Shown here in pieces: positions 24,198 through 35,400 of a stretch of DNA of 64,000 bases. The number at the start of each line of letters is the position of its first letter. Within the stretch, counting starts at the first letter, position 1. Origin of the DNA: Dickeya poaceiphila (GTDB taxonomy: Bacteria; Pseudomonadota; Gammaproteobacteria; Enterobacterales; Enterobacteriaceae). Both the position numbers and the translations under genes were made by a program. The stretch is taken from NCBI RefSeq assembly GCF_007858975.2, contig NZ_CP042220.2:620001-684000 (forward strand). Direction: 5' to 3'. A model generated the notes under the pieces. That model was given only the letters and a program-made list of their open reading frames with translations, was not told the DNA's origin and ran no database searches.

Positions 24198-24208
24198 GGA
24201 ACAAAAAA

Positions 24209-24233
24209 ACCGCGCCTGAGTGCAGGTGCGGTT
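24209..24233 (+). terminator. First hairpin after carB
   Basis: ACCGCGCCTG (24209-24218) pairs with CAGGTGCGGT (24223-24232), with one mismatch, followed by TTTATT. It is a weak T-tract, so it may work together with the next hairpin. Confidence 0.6.
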
Positions 24234-24248
24234 TATTGGGAAGCGTGA

Positions 24249-24278
24249 AACCGGTCAGTTATCTGGCCGGTTTTTTTT
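24249..24278. terminator. Second, strong terminator after carB
   Basis: AACCGGTCAG (24249-24258) pairs with CTGGCCGGTT (24263-24272) and is followed by eight T. It lies between convergent carB and the LysE-family gene. The minus-strand T-tract is poor. Confidence 0.85.
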
Positions 24279-24299
24279 CGTCTGTATTTGGGGGAATGC

Positions 24300-24914
24300 T
24301 TAGCTTAAGGCGACTTTGATACCGAGGGTGATCAACACGCCGCCAAGCAGTTTGTCGATCAGTTTCTGGGCTTTGGTCAGACCGCGACGTACCGGCTCGC
24401 TCTGAATCAGAATAACCAGCAGTGGCCACCAGATGAGCGTCAGTCCCCAGATGATCCCGGCGTACCACAGTTTTTCGCCCAGGCTGGAGTTCAGGCTCAA
24501 CACCTGGGTAAATACCGCCAGAAAAAACAACGTCGCTTTCGGGTTTAACAGGTTGCAGAGATAGCCTTGCATAAACGCTTTCCACAACCCGATACGTTGT
24601 GCTACCAGGCCAGACAAATCCAACTGACTGCCGCCACGTGAGCGTAGCGCCTGAATGCCTAACCAGATCAGATAAGCGGCGCCGACGTATTTCAGCAAGC
24701 TGAACAACCAGGGCGTGGTGGTGATGACCACCGCTAACCCGGCGACACAATAGGCCATATGAGTGGCGACGCCAGCGATAACGCCCATTGTGGTCATCAT
24801 CGCTGCCAGTCGTGGGTAGCGGACCGCGTTTTTGATCACCAGAAAAAAGTCCGGGCCGGGAGAAATCATTCCCAGTGCTGCGATGGTTGCAACGAATAAA
24901 GAGGTTTCAAGCAT
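24300..24914 (-). CDS. LysE/RhtB-family amino-acid exporter
   Basis: A 204-residue inner-membrane protein with about six hydrophobic segments. The N-terminal ISPGPDFFLVIKNAVRYPR is the LysE/RhtB family signature (SPGPD), and LNPKATLFFLAVF is the second conserved block. The family exports amino acids such as threonine, homoserine, lysine or leucine; the substrate is not clear. E. coli has kefFC at this place between carAB and folA. The gene is monocistronic. Confidence 0.85.
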   Translation of the reverse strand: MLETSLFVATIAALGMISPGPDFFLVIKNAVRYPRLAAMMTTMGVIAGVATHMAYCVAGLAVVITTTPWLFSLLKYVGAAYLIWLGIQALRSRGGSQLDLSGLVAQRIGLWKAFMQGYLCNLLNPKATLFFLAVFTQVLSLNSSLGEKLWYAGIIWGLTLIWWPLLVILIQSEPVRRGLTKAQKLIDKLLGGVLITLGIKVALS

Positions 24915-25075
24915 GATGAATTACGTATGACAATCAAGGATTCCACGAAAAAAGGTGAGCATAATACCGTCAGTGGCATTTTTTCGCACTACCAATCATC
25001 AATTTGAAATGTTAATAAACTTATAAAAATCACGCTTATAGTGGTTGTATTCAGGCAAGGGGATGGAAACGTAAC

Positions 25076-25849
25076 ATGGTAAACGAAACGACACAGCAGC
25101 GGGACATCACCCGTTTGTGTATTCAATGCGCGCTGCTGCTGTTACAGCATGGAGCGGAAAGTATGCTGGTCGAGCAGCTATCTTCACGGCTCGGTGTGGC
25201 GCTGGGCGTGGACAGTGTGGAAAGTTCAATTTCGGCTAACGCGATTGTGCTGACCACCATCATGCAAGGACATTGCCTGACCTCCACACGTAAAAATGTG
25301 GATCGTGGCATCAATATGCATGTCGTGACTGAAGTGCAGCATGTCGTGATCATGGCGGAACATAAGGTGCTGGATGTGGACGGCGTAGCAAAACGTTTCA
25401 GCCATATCAAACCGTTGCGTTATCCGCGTTGGCTGATGGTGACGATTGTCGCGTTATCGTGCGGCTGTTTTAGTCGTCTGAATGGCGGCGGTTGGGATGC
25501 ATTTCTGGTTACGCTGATTGCCAGCGGTATGGCGATGTATGTGCGACAGGTTCTGACCACGCGGCATCTTAATCCGTTGATTAATTTCTGTATTACCGCT
25601 TTTGTAGCGACGTCGGCATCCGGGTTGTTGATGCGTGTGCCCGGTCTGGAACACAGCTCCCCTGTCGCGATGGCGGCCAGCGTGTTATTGCTGGTGCCCG
25701 GTTTTCCGTTGATTAATGCGGTGGCGGATATGTTCAAAGGTCATGTTAATACCGGGCTGGCGCGCTGGACGATGGCCAGCCTGTTGACACTCTCCACCTG
25801 TATTGGTGTGGTAACGGCAATGGTGGTATGGGGGCTGCACGGATGGTAA
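25076..25849 (+). CDS. yjjP: YjjP, large subunit of a ThrE-type exporter
   Basis: A 257-residue ThrE/DUF1212 protein: a cytoplasmic N-terminal half (residues 1-120, with [17 protein letters not shown] and [17 protein letters not shown]) followed by five hydrophobic segments. In E. coli YjjP and YjjB together are implicated in succinate export under anaerobic conditions. The stop overlaps yjjB, so the two are coupled. In E. coli the pair sits near dnaT, not beside folA, so the location is different here. Confidence 0.88.
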   Translation: MVNETTQQRDITRLCIQCALLLLQHGAESMLVEQLSSRLGVALGVDSVESSISANAIVLTTIMQGHCLTSTRKNVDRGINMHVVTEVQHVVIMAEHKVLDVDGVAKRFSHIKPLRYPRWLMVTIVALSCGCFSRLNGGGWDAFLVTLIASGMAMYVRQVLTTRHLNPLINFCITAFVATSASGLLMRVPGLEHSSPVAMAASVLLLVPGFPLINAVADMFKGHVNTGLARWTMASLLTLSTCIGVVTAMVVWGLHGW

Positions 25850-26313
25850 TTGAACTGATTTGGGCGTTGATTCAGGACATGGTGCTGGCTGCGATACCCG
25901 CGTTGGGATTCGCTATGGTATTTAACGTGCCGATGAAGGCATTGCCTTATTGCGCATTACTGGGTGGATTAGGGCATGGTACGCGGTTTCTGATGATTCG
26001 CTTTGGTATCCCCATCGAATTAGCGACCTTCGTGGCATCGAACATGGTCGGTATCATCGGTATTCGCTGGTCCCGCTGGTTTCTGGCGCATCCCAAAGTG
26101 TTTACCGTCGCGGCGGTGATTCCGATGTTTCCCGGTATCTCGGCCTATACCGCGATGATTTCGGTGGTACAGCTTTCCCAGCATGGATATAGCGAAGCGC
26201 TGATGCAAACGCTGATCACCAATTTTCTCAAAGCCAGCTTTATCGTTGGTGCGCTCTCTATTGGTCTGTCGTTGCCGGGGGTGTGGATTTATCGCAAACG
26301 ACCGGGTGTATAG
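25843..26313 (+). CDS. yjjB: YjjB, small subunit of a ThrE-type exporter
   Basis: A ThrE_2/DUF3815 membrane protein of 156 residues with four to five hydrophobic segments and the conserved [17 protein letters not shown] 25843 overlaps the end of yjjP by 7 bases and gives the E. coli length (157); an in-frame ATG 15 bases earlier would overlap by 22. It should act with YjjP as a two-part exporter. Confidence 0.87.
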   Translation: MVIELIWALIQDMVLAAIPALGFAMVFNVPMKALPYCALLGGLGHGTRFLMIRFGIPIELATFVASNMVGIIGIRWSRWFLAHPKVFTVAAVIPMFPGISAYTAMISVVQLSQHGYSEALMQTLITNFLKASFIVGALSIGLSLPGVWIYRKRPGV

Positions 26314-26420
26314 GTGGTCGGTGTTCTCTTAAATATTGGGCGACGACTCGGTAAGCATATCGACGCATGAACAGGCTTTCCGTATAGTGGCACCAATTTT
26401 GTAGCCTGTAGGGTTTTACC

Positions 26421-26903
26421 ATGGTGATTAGTTTGATTGCCGCACTGGCAGTGGATCGTGTTATCGGGATGGAGAATGCCATGCCGTGGCAATTGCCAGC
26501 CGATCTGGCGTGGTTTAAGCGCAATACACTCAACAAGCCCGTGATTATGGGGCGCAACACATTTCGTTCTATCGGGCGGCCATTGCCGGGACGGTTGAAT
26601 ATTGTGGTGAGCAGCCAACCAGGTGATGATGATCGGGTAACCTGGGCGACGTCGCTGGAAGCGGCGCTGTCGGCAGCTGGCGATGTGGATGAAGTAATGG
26701 TGATTGGCGGGGGCAGCATTTATCAGCAGATGCTGCCGCAAGCCAGCCGCCTTTATCTGACCCATATTGACGCTGAGGTGGAAGGCGATACCCATTTCCC
26801 AGATTACGAGCCGGATCAATGGGTTTCCTCCTTCAGCGAGTTTCATGACGCGGATGAGCAAAACTCCCACAGCTATTGCTTCGAAATTCTTGAACGTCGC
26901 TGA
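26421..26903 (+). CDS. folA: Dihydrofolate reductase
   Basis: Reduces dihydrofolate to tetrahydrofolate with NADPH; target of trimethoprim. The 160 residues align throughout with E. coli FolA: D28 (LPADLAWF) is the catalytic acid (D27 in E. coli; a Val is inserted after Met1), the M20 loop reads GMENAMPW, and IGGGSIYQQ is the glycine loop. Differences such as NTFRSIGRP are ordinary. A hairpin terminator follows. Confidence 0.98.
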   Translation: MVISLIAALAVDRVIGMENAMPWQLPADLAWFKRNTLNKPVIMGRNTFRSIGRPLPGRLNIVVSSQPGDDDRVTWATSLEAALSAAGDVDEVMVIGGGSIYQQMLPQASRLYLTHIDAEVEGDTHFPDYEPDQWVSSFSEFHDADEQNSHSYCFEILERR

Positions 26904-26925
26904 TTGCTGTTGGTTTGCCATCTTC

Positions 26926-26957
26926 AAACCCGCTCACACCGAGCGGGTTTTTCTTTT
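26926..26957 (+). terminator. Terminator after folA
   Basis: AAACCCGCTC (26926-26935) and GAGCGGGTTT (26941-26950) form a perfect 10-bp stem with a five-base loop, followed by TTCTTTTG. Confidence 0.88.
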
Positions 26958-27269
26958 GTTATTTTAATGTATCTGTATGTGTAAATATTACACCATGACC
27001 CTCTTTCTATTTCAGTTGGGTTATTTGCAGGAAGAACATTGTCTAAATGGAATGAAGTTTAACTTATTCATAAGATTAATAGTCCAACGTGCTTATCAGG
27101 GCATCTGAAATGTTGGTGGTAAACAGGTTGATTGCGTCATGCCTTATTTGCTTTATTTTATTACAATGTCACTGGTATTTATTTTTTACTATTCTAATAC
27201 GTTGCAAAATAACCTATAAAGACCTGTAACTCAAAAGCAATGTGATTGAAGGTCAAGGTCCTTCGGTAT
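26958..27269. other. AT-rich intergenic region upstream of the acyltransferase
   Basis: About 310 bases, markedly AT-rich compared with the flanking genes, with no gene I can support. It probably contains the promoter of the acyltransferase and may be an H-NS-bound stretch (inference). Confidence 0.45.
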
Positions 27270-28340
27270 ATGAAAATCGCATCAATTCAGTATTTGCGTG
27301 GTCTGGCTGCTTTGCTTGTCGTCGTGGCGCATAATTCCTCTCTGCTGGAGGGTAACTGGACAAAACACATTCCTGGCGCACTTGGTGTGGATGTTTTTTT
27401 TATAATTAGCGGCTTTATAATGACATTCATTACCTATCATGCACCTGACAGTCCGTTTGTATTTATCGTTAAACGCTTCTTTCGCATATGGCCAGTCTTT
27501 TTTTTCGTTTGGCTGTTTTCTTTTATTTTCGTGTATCCTGAAAGAAGTTTCAGTCAGATGGTCTGTACACTCTACTTTTGTCTACAGGATTACAGCCAAC
27601 CTGGTCCAACCTTTGGTTATAGTGCTCTTGGTCCTCCATGGACATTATCCTACGAAATAATGTTCTACCTCATTTTTGCTGTTTCAATGAGTATCAGCTA
27701 CCGCTATCGCAGCTACATTTGCACACTGGTTTTCGTGGCTGCCATGACAGGTTTCCAGCTGTATTACAACGGCAGTTTTAATTTTTCATCACAGGTATCG
27801 CCGAATGTTATTGTTATGCACTGGTGGCAGGCCTGGATTAAATTGGTAAGTAATACCATTGTGTTTGAATTCATCACTGGCATGTTGCTGGCAGAATTAA
27901 TGGTCAGGAACAAAATCAGCAAGTTACTTTACAGCAGGATACTGGCGAAAATAGTGTTCGTTATTGCAATAGCAGGCGCTGTTATCGTTGGTCCACAGGT
28001 TTTCGGCTTGAGCGGTGGTTTCTGGTTGGCATCGGTGATCATGATTTCGGCTATTATATTGGGTGACCACAGTGAGGCAGGATATAGTCGAATACTGACC
28101 TTCATTGGCGATATTTCCTATTCACTTTATCTCGTTCACTATCCTGTAATGGTGTTTTTTAGAAACCATTTATCACACTCCGCGACATCCACTGAGAGAA
28201 TAACAATATTTATGTTCTCTATTACCGTTAGTATCGTAATAGCATCAGTTATGTTCACATGGATTGAAACGCCTTCCATTCGGGCAGGGAAAAAGGTAGC
28301 GGGAATGTTATCTGTGACGATGAGACGCTATCAGCATTGA
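27270..28340 (+). CDS. Acyltransferase family 3 membrane protein (OafA/OpgC-like)
   Basis: Integral membrane O-acyltransferase of the acyltransferase-3 family, which modifies surface sugars such as O-antigen, exopolysaccharide or Nod-like factors. The first helix carries YLRGLAALLVVVAHNS with the conserved Arg10 and His21. DVFFIISGFIMT and GDISYSLYLVHYPVMVF are family hallmarks. About ten hydrophobic segments follow in 356 residues. ATG 27270 is preferred; a TTG 24 bases upstream is in frame. Base composition is clearly lower in GC than its neighbours, which suggests horizontal gain. The acceptor is unknown. Confidence 0.82.
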   Translation: MKIASIQYLRGLAALLVVVAHNSSLLEGNWTKHIPGALGVDVFFIISGFIMTFITYHAPDSPFVFIVKRFFRIWPVFFFVWLFSFIFVYPERSFSQMVCTLYFCLQDYSQPGPTFGYSALGPPWTLSYEIMFYLIFAVSMSISYRYRSYICTLVFVAAMTGFQLYYNGSFNFSSQVSPNVIVMHWWQAWIKLVSNTIVFEFITGMLLAELMVRNKISKLLYSRILAKIVFVIAIAGAVIVGPQVFGLSGGFWLASVIMISAIILGDHSEAGYSRILTFIGDISYSLYLVHYPVMVFFRNHLSHSATSTERITIFMFSITVSIVIASVMFTWIETPSIRAGKKVAGMLSVTMRRYQH

Positions 28341-28405
28341 GCTTGAGAGATATTAACCTGAGAGATAGGGTGTGAAATATCCGGCAGCAACCGCTGCCGG
28401 ATGCG

Positions 28406-29248
28406 TCAGATAGCGGAAGCTATATCGGTTTGCGGCGTCATTAGCGATGGCTGGGTAAAATAACGCTGGTCTTCCCAGCGCAGACAGGTGAGTTCCCCCC
28501 CCCAGCAACAGCCGGTATCCAGCGCGTAGATGCCTTCTGGTGTGCCTTTACCTTCCAGCGATGCCCAATGGCCGAACGCGATGGCGTATTCAGCGGGGAC
28601 CGGACCCGGCAAGTCAAACCAGGGTTTCAGCAGTGATGGTGCCTGCGAGGGGGGTTCCTTACACAGCATGTCGAGCTGGCCGCCAGAAAAGCAGTAGCGC
28701 ATACGGGTAAAGACGTTGGTGCTGAACCGCAAGCGCGCCAGCCCACTCAGCTCTGGGGTCCAGTGATTCGGCATGTCGCCGTACATCGCATCCAGAAACA
28801 GCGGGTAGCTATCACTGCTGAGGATCGCTTCCACTTCCCGTGCGCACATTTTGGCGGTGTCCAGATCCCACTGCGGTGTGATGCCGGCATGGGACATAAC
28901 CAGTTTGCGTTCGTCGTCCACCTGTAGCAGCGGTTGGCGGCGCAGCCAGTTGATCAGGTCATCCGCATCCGGTGCCGATAGCAACGGGTCCAGACGATCC
29001 TTGGGTTTATTGCGGCTGATGCCGGCGTATACCGCCAACAGATGCAAATCGTGGTTGCCGAGCACCATGCGCACCGCATCGCCCAGCGAACGCACGTAGC
29101 GTAACACTTCCAGTGAGTCAGGGCCGCGGGCAACCAGATCGCCGGTTAACCATAGCGAGTCATGTTCGGGGTTAAAGGCGACTTGTGCCAGCAGCGCCTT
29201 GAGTTCGACAGCGCAACCGTGAACGTCGCCAACAAGATAGGTAGCCAT
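28406..29248 (-). CDS. apaH: Diadenosine tetraphosphatase ApaH
   Basis: Symmetrical Ap4A hydrolase that also removes Np4 caps from RNA. The 280-residue metallophosphatase shows GDVHGC (residues 7-12), [10 protein letters not shown] and GNHDLHLLA, the metal-binding blocks, plus the C-terminal [10 protein letters not shown]...ALDTGCCWG. It is last in the lptD-surA-pdxA-rsmA-apaG-apaH operon, six bases after apaG. Confidence 0.97.
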   Translation of the reverse strand: MATYLVGDVHGCAVELKALLAQVAFNPEHDSLWLTGDLVARGPDSLEVLRYVRSLGDAVRMVLGNHDLHLLAVYAGISRNKPKDRLDPLLSAPDADDLINWLRRQPLLQVDDERKLVMSHAGITPQWDLDTAKMCAREVEAILSSDSYPLFLDAMYGDMPNHWTPELSGLARLRFSTNVFTRMRYCFSGGQLDMLCKEPPSQAPSLLKPWFDLPGPVPAEYAIAFGHWASLEGKGTPEGIYALDTGCCWGGELTCLRWEDQRYFTQPSLMTPQTDIASAI

Positions 29249-29254
29249 AATCTT

Positions 29255-29632
29255 TCAGTGTATCAGTGAGGGGATGGCCAGGCGGAATACCGGAATAGGG
29301 ACCTGAAATGCTTCACCCTGATGGTCAATCATCTGGTAATGGCCTTCCATTGTACCCATCGGGGTTTCCAGAATAGCGCCGCTGGTGTACTGGAATTCGC
29401 TACCCGGCTGAATGACGGGTTGCAGGCCGATGACGCCTTCGCCCTGTACTTCGGTTTGCTTGCCGTTGCCGTTGGTAATCATCCAGTAGCGGTTGAGCAG
29501 TTTAACCTCATGACGGCCCAGATTGCGGATGGTGATGGTATACGCGAAGACGAAACGACCGTCTTCTGGCTGAGACTGTGCTTCTACGTAGAAGCTCTGA
29601 ACCTGTATACATACTCTGGGCGCATTCATCAT
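29255..29632 (-). CDS. apaG: ApaG, fibronectin-type-III-fold protein
   Basis: A 125-residue ApaG protein, the E. coli length, with the diagnostic [20 protein letters not shown] and [18 protein letters not shown]. It has a beta-sandwich fold; its molecular role is unsettled although E. coli mutants affect Co2+/Mg2+ efflux phenotypes. It lies between rsmA (15-base gap) and apaH (6-base gap) in the conserved operon. Confidence 0.95.
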   Translation of the reverse strand: MMNAPRVCIQVQSFYVEAQSQPEDGRFVFAYTITIRNLGRHEVKLLNRYWMITNGNGKQTEVQGEGVIGLQPVIQPGSEFQYTSGAILETPMGTMEGHYQMIDHQGEAFQVPIPVFRLAIPSLIH

Positions 29633-29647
29633 GACGACAACTCCAGC

Positions 29648-30466
29648 TTATTCCTGCGATGTGGGGTGTGCGGTCAGCCACTCGGCCAGACGGCAGTATT
29701 GCGCAATAGTCACGTTTTCAGCCCTGGCGTTCGGGTCAATTTCCAGTGCGGTTAATTGCTCTGGCGTGAACAGATTGCCCAGACTGTTACGCAGCGTTTT
29801 GCGCCGCTGATTAAATGCCTCCGTGGTAATCCGGCTCAGGATACGGGTATCCACGACCGGGTAAGGCGATGTCATGTGAGGTACTAATCGCACCACCGCG
29901 GAATCCACTTTAGGGGCCGGTTTGAAGGCGGTTGGTGGTACTTCAAGCACCGGAATGACCTGACAATAATACTGCGCCATGACACTCAAACGACCATAAG
30001 CCTTGCTGTCCGGCCCTGCCACCAGCCGGTTGACGACCTCTTTCTGCAACATGAAGTGCATGTCGAGAATAGCCTGAGTATAGCTGAACAGGTGGAACAT
30101 CAGCGGCGTCGAAATATTATACGGCAGGTTACCAAAAACCCGCAGCGGTTGTCCCGCCTGTTGTGACAGTGCGGCAAAGTCTACCGTCATGGCGTCCTGC
30201 TGGATGATGGTCAACTTGTCTCTGAGCGAGGGATGGACCTCCAGCCGGGCGGCCAGGTCACGGTCCAACTCCACCACGGTAAAGCGATCAATGCGTTCGC
30301 CGACCGGGATGGTGAGCGCCCCCAGGCCAGGGCCGATTTCCACCATAGCTTGACCCGGTTTAGGGTGGATGGCGGAAACAATACTGTCGATCACGAATTG
30401 ATCGTTAAGAAAATTTTGGCCAAAACGCTTACGGGCGAAATGGCCTTGATGGACGCGATTATTCAT
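29648..30466 (-). CDS. rsmA: 16S rRNA dimethyladenosine transferase RsmA (KsgA)
   Basis: Dimethylates A1518 and A1519 of 16S rRNA, a checkpoint in 30S biogenesis; loss gives kasugamycin resistance. The SAM motif is [11 protein letters not shown] and the catalytic motif [11 protein letters not shown] 30466 begins [20 protein letters not shown], exactly as in E. coli, and gives 272 residues. It overlaps the end of pdxA by 8 bases. A longer TTG start four codons upstream is less likely. Confidence 0.97.
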   Translation of the reverse strand: MNNRVHQGHFARKRFGQNFLNDQFVIDSIVSAIHPKPGQAMVEIGPGLGALTIPVGERIDRFTVVELDRDLAARLEVHPSLRDKLTIIQQDAMTVDFAALSQQAGQPLRVFGNLPYNISTPLMFHLFSYTQAILDMHFMLQKEVVNRLVAGPDSKAYGRLSVMAQYYCQVIPVLEVPPTAFKPAPKVDSAVVRLVPHMTSPYPVVDTRILSRITTEAFNQRRKTLRNSLGNLFTPEQLTALEIDPNARAENVTIAQYCRLAEWLTAHPTSQE

Positions 30467-31460
30467 TACGGTTAGCAATCATATGTAGAGCGAGATTCAA
30501 TGCAGTGCGGAAACTGCCCGGATCGGCCTGGCCGCTGGCGGCAAGCTCCAGCGCGGTACCGTGATCGACGGATGTGCGGATAAACGGCAGTCCCAGCGTG
30601 ATGTTGACAGCCCGGCCAAAGCCCTGATATTTCAGTACCGGCAGGCCCTGGTCATGATACATCGCCAGTACGGCATCGGCGTGTTCGAGATACTTGGGTT
30701 GGAACAAGGTGTCGGCTGGCAGCGGGCCGACCAGTTGGATGCCTGACTGGCGCAGTTCATCCAGTGCCGGGATGATGACATCCAGTTCTTCACGCCCCAT
30801 GTGGCCGCCTTCGCCAGCGTGTGGATTCAGGCCGCAGACGTAGATGACCGGTTGAGCGAGGCCGAACTTGCGTTGCAAATCCTGATGCAGAATCGTGATG
30901 ACTTCGTGCAGGCTGTCACGAGTGATGGCGTCTGATACTGTTTTTAGCGGCAGATGCGTCGTCGCCAGCGCAACGCGCAGTTCCTCGGTCGCCAGCATCA
31001 TTACCACGCGCTGGCAGTGGCTGCGCTCGGCGAAAAATTCAGTGTGACCGGAAAAGGTAATACCCGACTCGTTGATAATGCCTTTGTGCACCGGCCCGGT
31101 GATCAGCGCGGCGAAATCCCCCCTCAGGCAGCCGTCGCAGGCGCGAGTCAGCGTATCCAGCACATAGCGGCTGTTCGCTACGTTTAGTTGCCCCGGCACC
31201 ACGGTGGCGTCGGCGGTGACCGGCAACAGCGTCAGCGTGCCGGCGGCTTGTGGCTGCGCTACCTGATGCGGCTGGTACTCACGCAATGTCAGCGGTAGTT
31301 TCAGCGCCAGCGCGCGGCTTAACAGCAGCTCTGCGTCAGCGCACACTACCAGCTCTATCGGCCAGTCTTGCTGAGCCAGCGCGACGACCAGATCGGGACC
31401 AATCCCGGCGGGTTCGCCGGGGGTGATCACGACACGCTGTACCTGCGTTTCAATTGGCAT
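30459..31460 (-). CDS. pdxA: 4-hydroxythreonine-4-phosphate dehydrogenase PdxA
   Basis: Vitamin B6 biosynthesis: oxidises 4-phosphohydroxy-L-threonine with NAD(P)+. The 333 residues show [12 protein letters not shown] near the N-terminus, [13 protein letters not shown], and the metal-site blocks [19 protein letters not shown] and [11 protein letters not shown]. The ATG overlaps the surA TGA by one base, and its 3' end overlaps rsmA, so translation is coupled through the operon. Confidence 0.97.
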   Translation of the reverse strand: MPIETQVQRVVITPGEPAGIGPDLVVALAQQDWPIELVVCADAELLLSRALALKLPLTLREYQPHQVAQPQAAGTLTLLPVTADATVVPGQLNVANSRYVLDTLTRACDGCLRGDFAALITGPVHKGIINESGITFSGHTEFFAERSHCQRVVMMLATEELRVALATTHLPLKTVSDAITRDSLHEVITILHQDLQRKFGLAQPVIYVCGLNPHAGEGGHMGREELDVIIPALDELRQSGIQLVGPLPADTLFQPKYLEHADAVLAMYHDQGLPVLKYQGFGRAVNITLGLPFIRTSVDHGTALELAASGQADPGSFRTALNLALHMIANRNE

Positions 31461-32752
31461 CAGTTCTGACCATTCAGGATTTTCACGTAAGCGGCAGCGC
31501 GTTTTTCCTGCATCCAGGTCTGCGCTTCTTCGGCAAATTTGCGGTTAAACAACATACGGTAGGCGCGATCTTTCTGAGCGGCGTCGGTCTTGTCTACCTG
31601 ACGGGTATCCAGCAATTGAATCAGATGCCAGCCAAATGATGAATGCACCGGTGCGCTGATTTCGCCTTTTTTCAGTTTGGTTAATGCATCACGAAACTCT
31701 GGGTCATACATTTCCGGCGATGCCCAACCCAGGTCGCCGCCCTGATTAGCAGAACCTGGGTCCTGTGACAGTTGTTTGGCGGCGGCAGCGAAACTGATCT
31801 TGCCGTTCTTGATTTGGTTTGCCACTTCTTCCAGCTTGGCTTTGGCCTGCGCGTCGTTCATGACCACTGATGTCGTCAACAGGATGTGACGAGCGTGCAC
31901 TTCGGTTATCGATACCGGCTGATCGCCGCCGCGGGTATCGTTCACGCGCAGGATATGGAAACCGACGCCAGAGCGGATCGGCCCGACGATCTGGCCTTTC
32001 TGTGGATTAGTCAGACGTTCGGCAAACAGCGATGGCAATTCCTGCGGACGACCCCAGCCCATCTGTCCGCCTTTCAATGCTTGCGGGTCGGCGGAGTAGG
32101 TGATGGCAAGTTTGCCGAAATCGGCACCCTGAGAGGCTTCTTTTACCAGACGATTGGCCAGATTTTCTGCTTTATCAACCTGATCCTGGGTCGGATTTTC
32201 CGACAACGGGATCAGGATCTGACTCAGATTAACTTCAGGGCCGCTTGCTCCCTGGCTGGCAAGTTGTTGAGCCAGCGAGTCCACTTCCTGCGGTAGTACG
32301 TTGACGCGACGACGTACTTCGCTGTTACGCACATCGGCAATCATCATGTCTTTACGAATTTGGTTGCGGTAAGTATCAAAGCTGACGCCTTCAGCCGCCA
32401 GACGGCTGCGTAGCTGGTCCACGCTCATGCGATTTTGTGCGGCGATATTGGCGATGGAACGATCCAGTTGCTCATCGGTGACCTGAACGCCCATCTTTTG
32501 CGCCATTTGCAGGATAATGTTATCCATGATCAACCGATCCAGAATCTGGTGACGGAGCGTGGCGTCGTCCGGCAACTGCTGACCGGCTTCTTGTGCGTTC
32601 ATCTTGACGGACTGCAGCAGGCTATTGATATCGCTTTCCAGAACCACACTATTGTTGACGACTGCGGCGATCTTGTTGACCTCCTGCGGGGCCGCAACCG
32701 CCATGTTGGCACTCAGTGCCAGTCCCAGAACAAGCGCTCTCCAGTTCTTCAT
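31460..32752 (-). CDS. surA: Periplasmic chaperone and prolyl isomerase SurA
   Basis: Periplasmic chaperone that escorts unfolded outer-membrane proteins, including LptD, to the BAM complex. A signal peptide occupies residues 1-20 (cut after AVA). An N-terminal chaperone domain (to about residue 170) is followed by two parvulin domains, seen at [13 protein letters not shown] and its earlier counterpart NLSQILIP, and a C-terminal helix. The length of 430 residues compares with 428 in E. coli. It lies 98 bases after lptD, its main client. Confidence 0.97.
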   Translation of the reverse strand: MKNWRALVLGLALSANMAVAAPQEVNKIAAVVNNSVVLESDINSLLQSVKMNAQEAGQQLPDDATLRHQILDRLIMDNIILQMAQKMGVQVTDEQLDRSIANIAAQNRMSVDQLRSRLAAEGVSFDTYRNQIRKDMMIADVRNSEVRRRVNVLPQEVDSLAQQLASQGASGPEVNLSQILIPLSENPTQDQVDKAENLANRLVKEASQGADFGKLAITYSADPQALKGGQMGWGRPQELPSLFAERLTNPQKGQIVGPIRSGVGFHILRVNDTRGGDQPVSITEVHARHILLTTSVVMNDAQAKAKLEEVANQIKNGKISFAAAAKQLSQDPGSANQGGDLGWASPEMYDPEFRDALTKLKKGEISAPVHSSFGWHLIQLLDTRQVDKTDAAQKDRAYRMLFNRKFAEEAQTWMQEKRAAAYVKILNGQN

Positions 32753-32850
32753 ACCTTTCCCGTTAATTTTATCCGCCAGAGCGGGTTACATGTTTAATCG
32801 CTACCAGTTATTAGACGTTTATTGCCGCCAGAGTTCCCGGCGTGACCTCA

Positions 32851-35214
32851 TCAGAACGCACGCTGGTAAGGCAAAATGCCGTTTCTCAGCATTTTTTCCG
32901 TACCCAGGCTGTAATTGCTGCTCAGGCCGCGCAGTTCAAAGCTAAAGCCGATCTTGTTGTCGTAAACGCTTTGATTATTGGTGGTGTTCCACTTGGTTAT
33001 TTTGCGCTCATAGCCAACGTTCACCGCCCAACAGCAGGTATTGTATTGCAGGCCCATCAACTGGTCGGCTGGTTGGTTGGCTTTGGTGTCGTAGTAGTAG
33101 GCACCCACGATAGCCCAGCGATCAGACAACGGCCAACTGGCAGTGGCGCCAACCTGAGAAATACCTTGCTGGAAACCGGGGTTGGCCACGTTGGGCAGTG
33201 TAGCCTGAATATATTTCGAACTGGCGAAACGGTAGTTCAACTGGAACAGTCGTTCGCCGCCACCACGGTATTCCAGCACGGCGTCGCCGAGCGTGAAATC
33301 CTTAAGGCGTTGATCGTATTGCGCCCCGCCACGGATGCCCCAGTTGTCGGCGAATTTCCAGTAAGAATCGCCAGCCCAACTCAGGCTGCCGCGGTCGTTG
33401 TTCCGGTCAATGCTTGAAGTGGAACCCGTGCGCGGACGTTCAAAGTAATAAATCTGCCCCAGAGAGGCGTTGAAACGTTCTTCCAGCGCATCATCATATA
33501 ACCTGGTGGTCACCCCGCTTGATACCTGATTAGCAGAGGCGATGCGATCCAGGCCGCTGAAGGTACGATCACGGAATAAGCCGGCATAATCCGTCTGCAG
33601 CAAGGTAGAGTCATAGGCGCGAATATCCGACTGATTGCGGTACGGTACATACAAGTACTGCATCCGTGGTTCCAGCGTTTGGGTATAGCCTTTCGCCCAA
33701 TCCATATCCCGCTCGAACACCATTTTACCGTCGGTTTTGAACTGCGGCATGACACGGTTGACGCTGCCTTTTAGCGGATTATTCGTATTGCTGGCGTTGT
33801 AGATATCCAGGTTTTCCTGCTGATAGTGGGTCGCCATCAGCTTGGCTTCGGTATTCAGGCTGGCCCACTGGTTGGAAACCGGCATAGAGAGTGTCGGTTC
33901 GAAATGCAGTCGGGTTGCATCAGGCAGGTTGGGATTAACGTTGGTAAATTTTACCGCCTGGCCGTAAAGGTGCAGATCGAAGGGGCCGATATCATTCTGA
34001 TAGTAATTCATATCGAGCTGTGGCAAGGCCCGATAGATATCATTGGTAGCCATATTACTGAATATCTGGTACTGGCGGGTGGATACGGTGGCGTCCCAGT
34101 TCTGATTGGCGTATCCCAGGCTGAATCTTTGCGTGGCGTAACCGTCGGTGGTATTGCCGTAAACTGAATCCAGATCAGTGAAATAGTTTGGATCGCTCAC
34201 CTTGGTGTAGTCAGCGCTAAAACGCCATACCTGATCCATTACGCCAAAGTGTTGCCAGTGGAACAACCAACGGGTGTAGTTTTCGTCGGGCGCATAACCC
34301 GATTTACTGGACGTTACGTCACTTTGGTACTGTTTGTCGTCCGGAAGCCAGTCAAATTCGACCAGACCTAAACCGGCGCGCGACAGATAGCGGAATTCGT
34401 TTTGCCATTGAACGCCGCGGCTGGTTTGTACGTGTGGCGTGATGGTGGCATCGTAGTTGGGCGCGATGTTCCAGTAGTAAGGCGTGATTAACTCAAAGCC
34501 GTTACTGGTGCCATACTTGGCATTGGGGATCAGGAAACCGGAACGGCGTCTGTCGCCAAGAGGCAGTTGCATGTAAGGGCTGTAGAACACCGGAACGCCG
34601 GCAATACGAAAGCGAGCGTTCCAGATTTCGGCCACTTCTTCCTGCCTGTCCTGGATCACTTCCGAACCGACTACGCTCCAGCTATCATCACCGGGCAAAC
34701 AAGACGTAAATGAGCCATGATCCAGAATGGTGTAGCGATTATTTTCTCGCTGTTTCATCTTGTCAGCGTCGCCTCGACCCTGGCGTCCAACCATCTGATA
34801 GTCGCCGTCTTCCACGTCGGTATCTTTGGTGTTGAGGTTGGACCAGGCTCGCGGACCTTTCAGGATGATCTGGTTATCATCGTAGTGCACGTTACCGATG
34901 GCATTGACGGTACGGATAGGTTCAGCCTGACCAGCTTGCTGTTTCTGATGCAATTGCACCTGATCTGCGGTCAGTACACGGTTGCCTTGCTCGACATTCA
35001 CATTGCCGGTAAAAACGGCGCTGTCAGGGTAGTTGCCCTGCGACTGGTCGGCTTTAATGTGTACAGGCAATTGGCTGGTGTCCCCGGTCACCAGCGGACG
35101 ATTATATACGGGAACGCCCGACATACACTGAGAGGCGAGATCGGCCAGCGCGTGCTGGCTGTACAGCGCCGACCCAATTAATGAGGCCAGCAGAGTTGGA
35201 AAACTTTTTTTCAT
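32851..35214 (-). CDS. lptD: LPS-assembly protein LptD
   Basis: Outer-membrane beta-barrel that, with the LptE lipoprotein, inserts lipopolysaccharide into the outer leaflet. A signal peptide (residues 1-24, ending SQHALA) precedes the periplasmic jellyroll and the barrel. The four disulphide cysteines seen in E. coli are present: DLASQC near residue 30, SCLPGD, and the pair in NTCCWAV. ATG 35214 ([11 protein letters not shown]) matches E. coli and gives 787 residues; an ATG 36 bases upstream would add an unneeded tail before the signal peptide. Confidence 0.97.
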   Translation of the reverse strand: MKKSFPTLLASLIGSALYSQHALADLASQCMSGVPVYNRPLVTGDTSQLPVHIKADQSQGNYPDSAVFTGNVNVEQGNRVLTADQVQLHQKQQAGQAEPIRTVNAIGNVHYDDNQIILKGPRAWSNLNTKDTDVEDGDYQMVGRQGRGDADKMKQRENNRYTILDHGSFTSCLPGDDSWSVVGSEVIQDRQEEVAEIWNARFRIAGVPVFYSPYMQLPLGDRRRSGFLIPNAKYGTSNGFELITPYYWNIAPNYDATITPHVQTSRGVQWQNEFRYLSRAGLGLVEFDWLPDDKQYQSDVTSSKSGYAPDENYTRWLFHWQHFGVMDQVWRFSADYTKVSDPNYFTDLDSVYGNTTDGYATQRFSLGYANQNWDATVSTRQYQIFSNMATNDIYRALPQLDMNYYQNDIGPFDLHLYGQAVKFTNVNPNLPDATRLHFEPTLSMPVSNQWASLNTEAKLMATHYQQENLDIYNASNTNNPLKGSVNRVMPQFKTDGKMVFERDMDWAKGYTQTLEPRMQYLYVPYRNQSDIRAYDSTLLQTDYAGLFRDRTFSGLDRIASANQVSSGVTTRLYDDALEERFNASLGQIYYFERPRTGSTSSIDRNNDRGSLSWAGDSYWKFADNWGIRGGAQYDQRLKDFTLGDAVLEYRGGGERLFQLNYRFASSKYIQATLPNVANPGFQQGISQVGATASWPLSDRWAIVGAYYYDTKANQPADQLMGLQYNTCCWAVNVGYERKITKWNTTNNQSVYDNKIGFSFELRGLSSNYSLGTEKMLRNGILPYQRAF

Positions 35215-35400
35215 ACGCGGTATCTGGTGTTCCGTCGTCAAGGGCGTCATGCCGGCAAACGGTCAGAGGCTATATTAGCCATCGGCGTGGTGCCATTGCA
35301 AAATCCCCGCCATTTTCTATGCGTTGCCGTTAGGAGCAAAGATAAATGACGGGTATGATAAAGCAATTTTTGGCCGACGGCATGGGGATTTGAGGAGTAT

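Noticed and set aside
32851..35250. Long open frames antisense to lptD, carB, rapA, polB and leuC
   Set aside because: They lie fully opposite conserved genes, lack ribosome sites and have histidine/glutamine/valine-rich readings typical of shadows of GC-biased codons.
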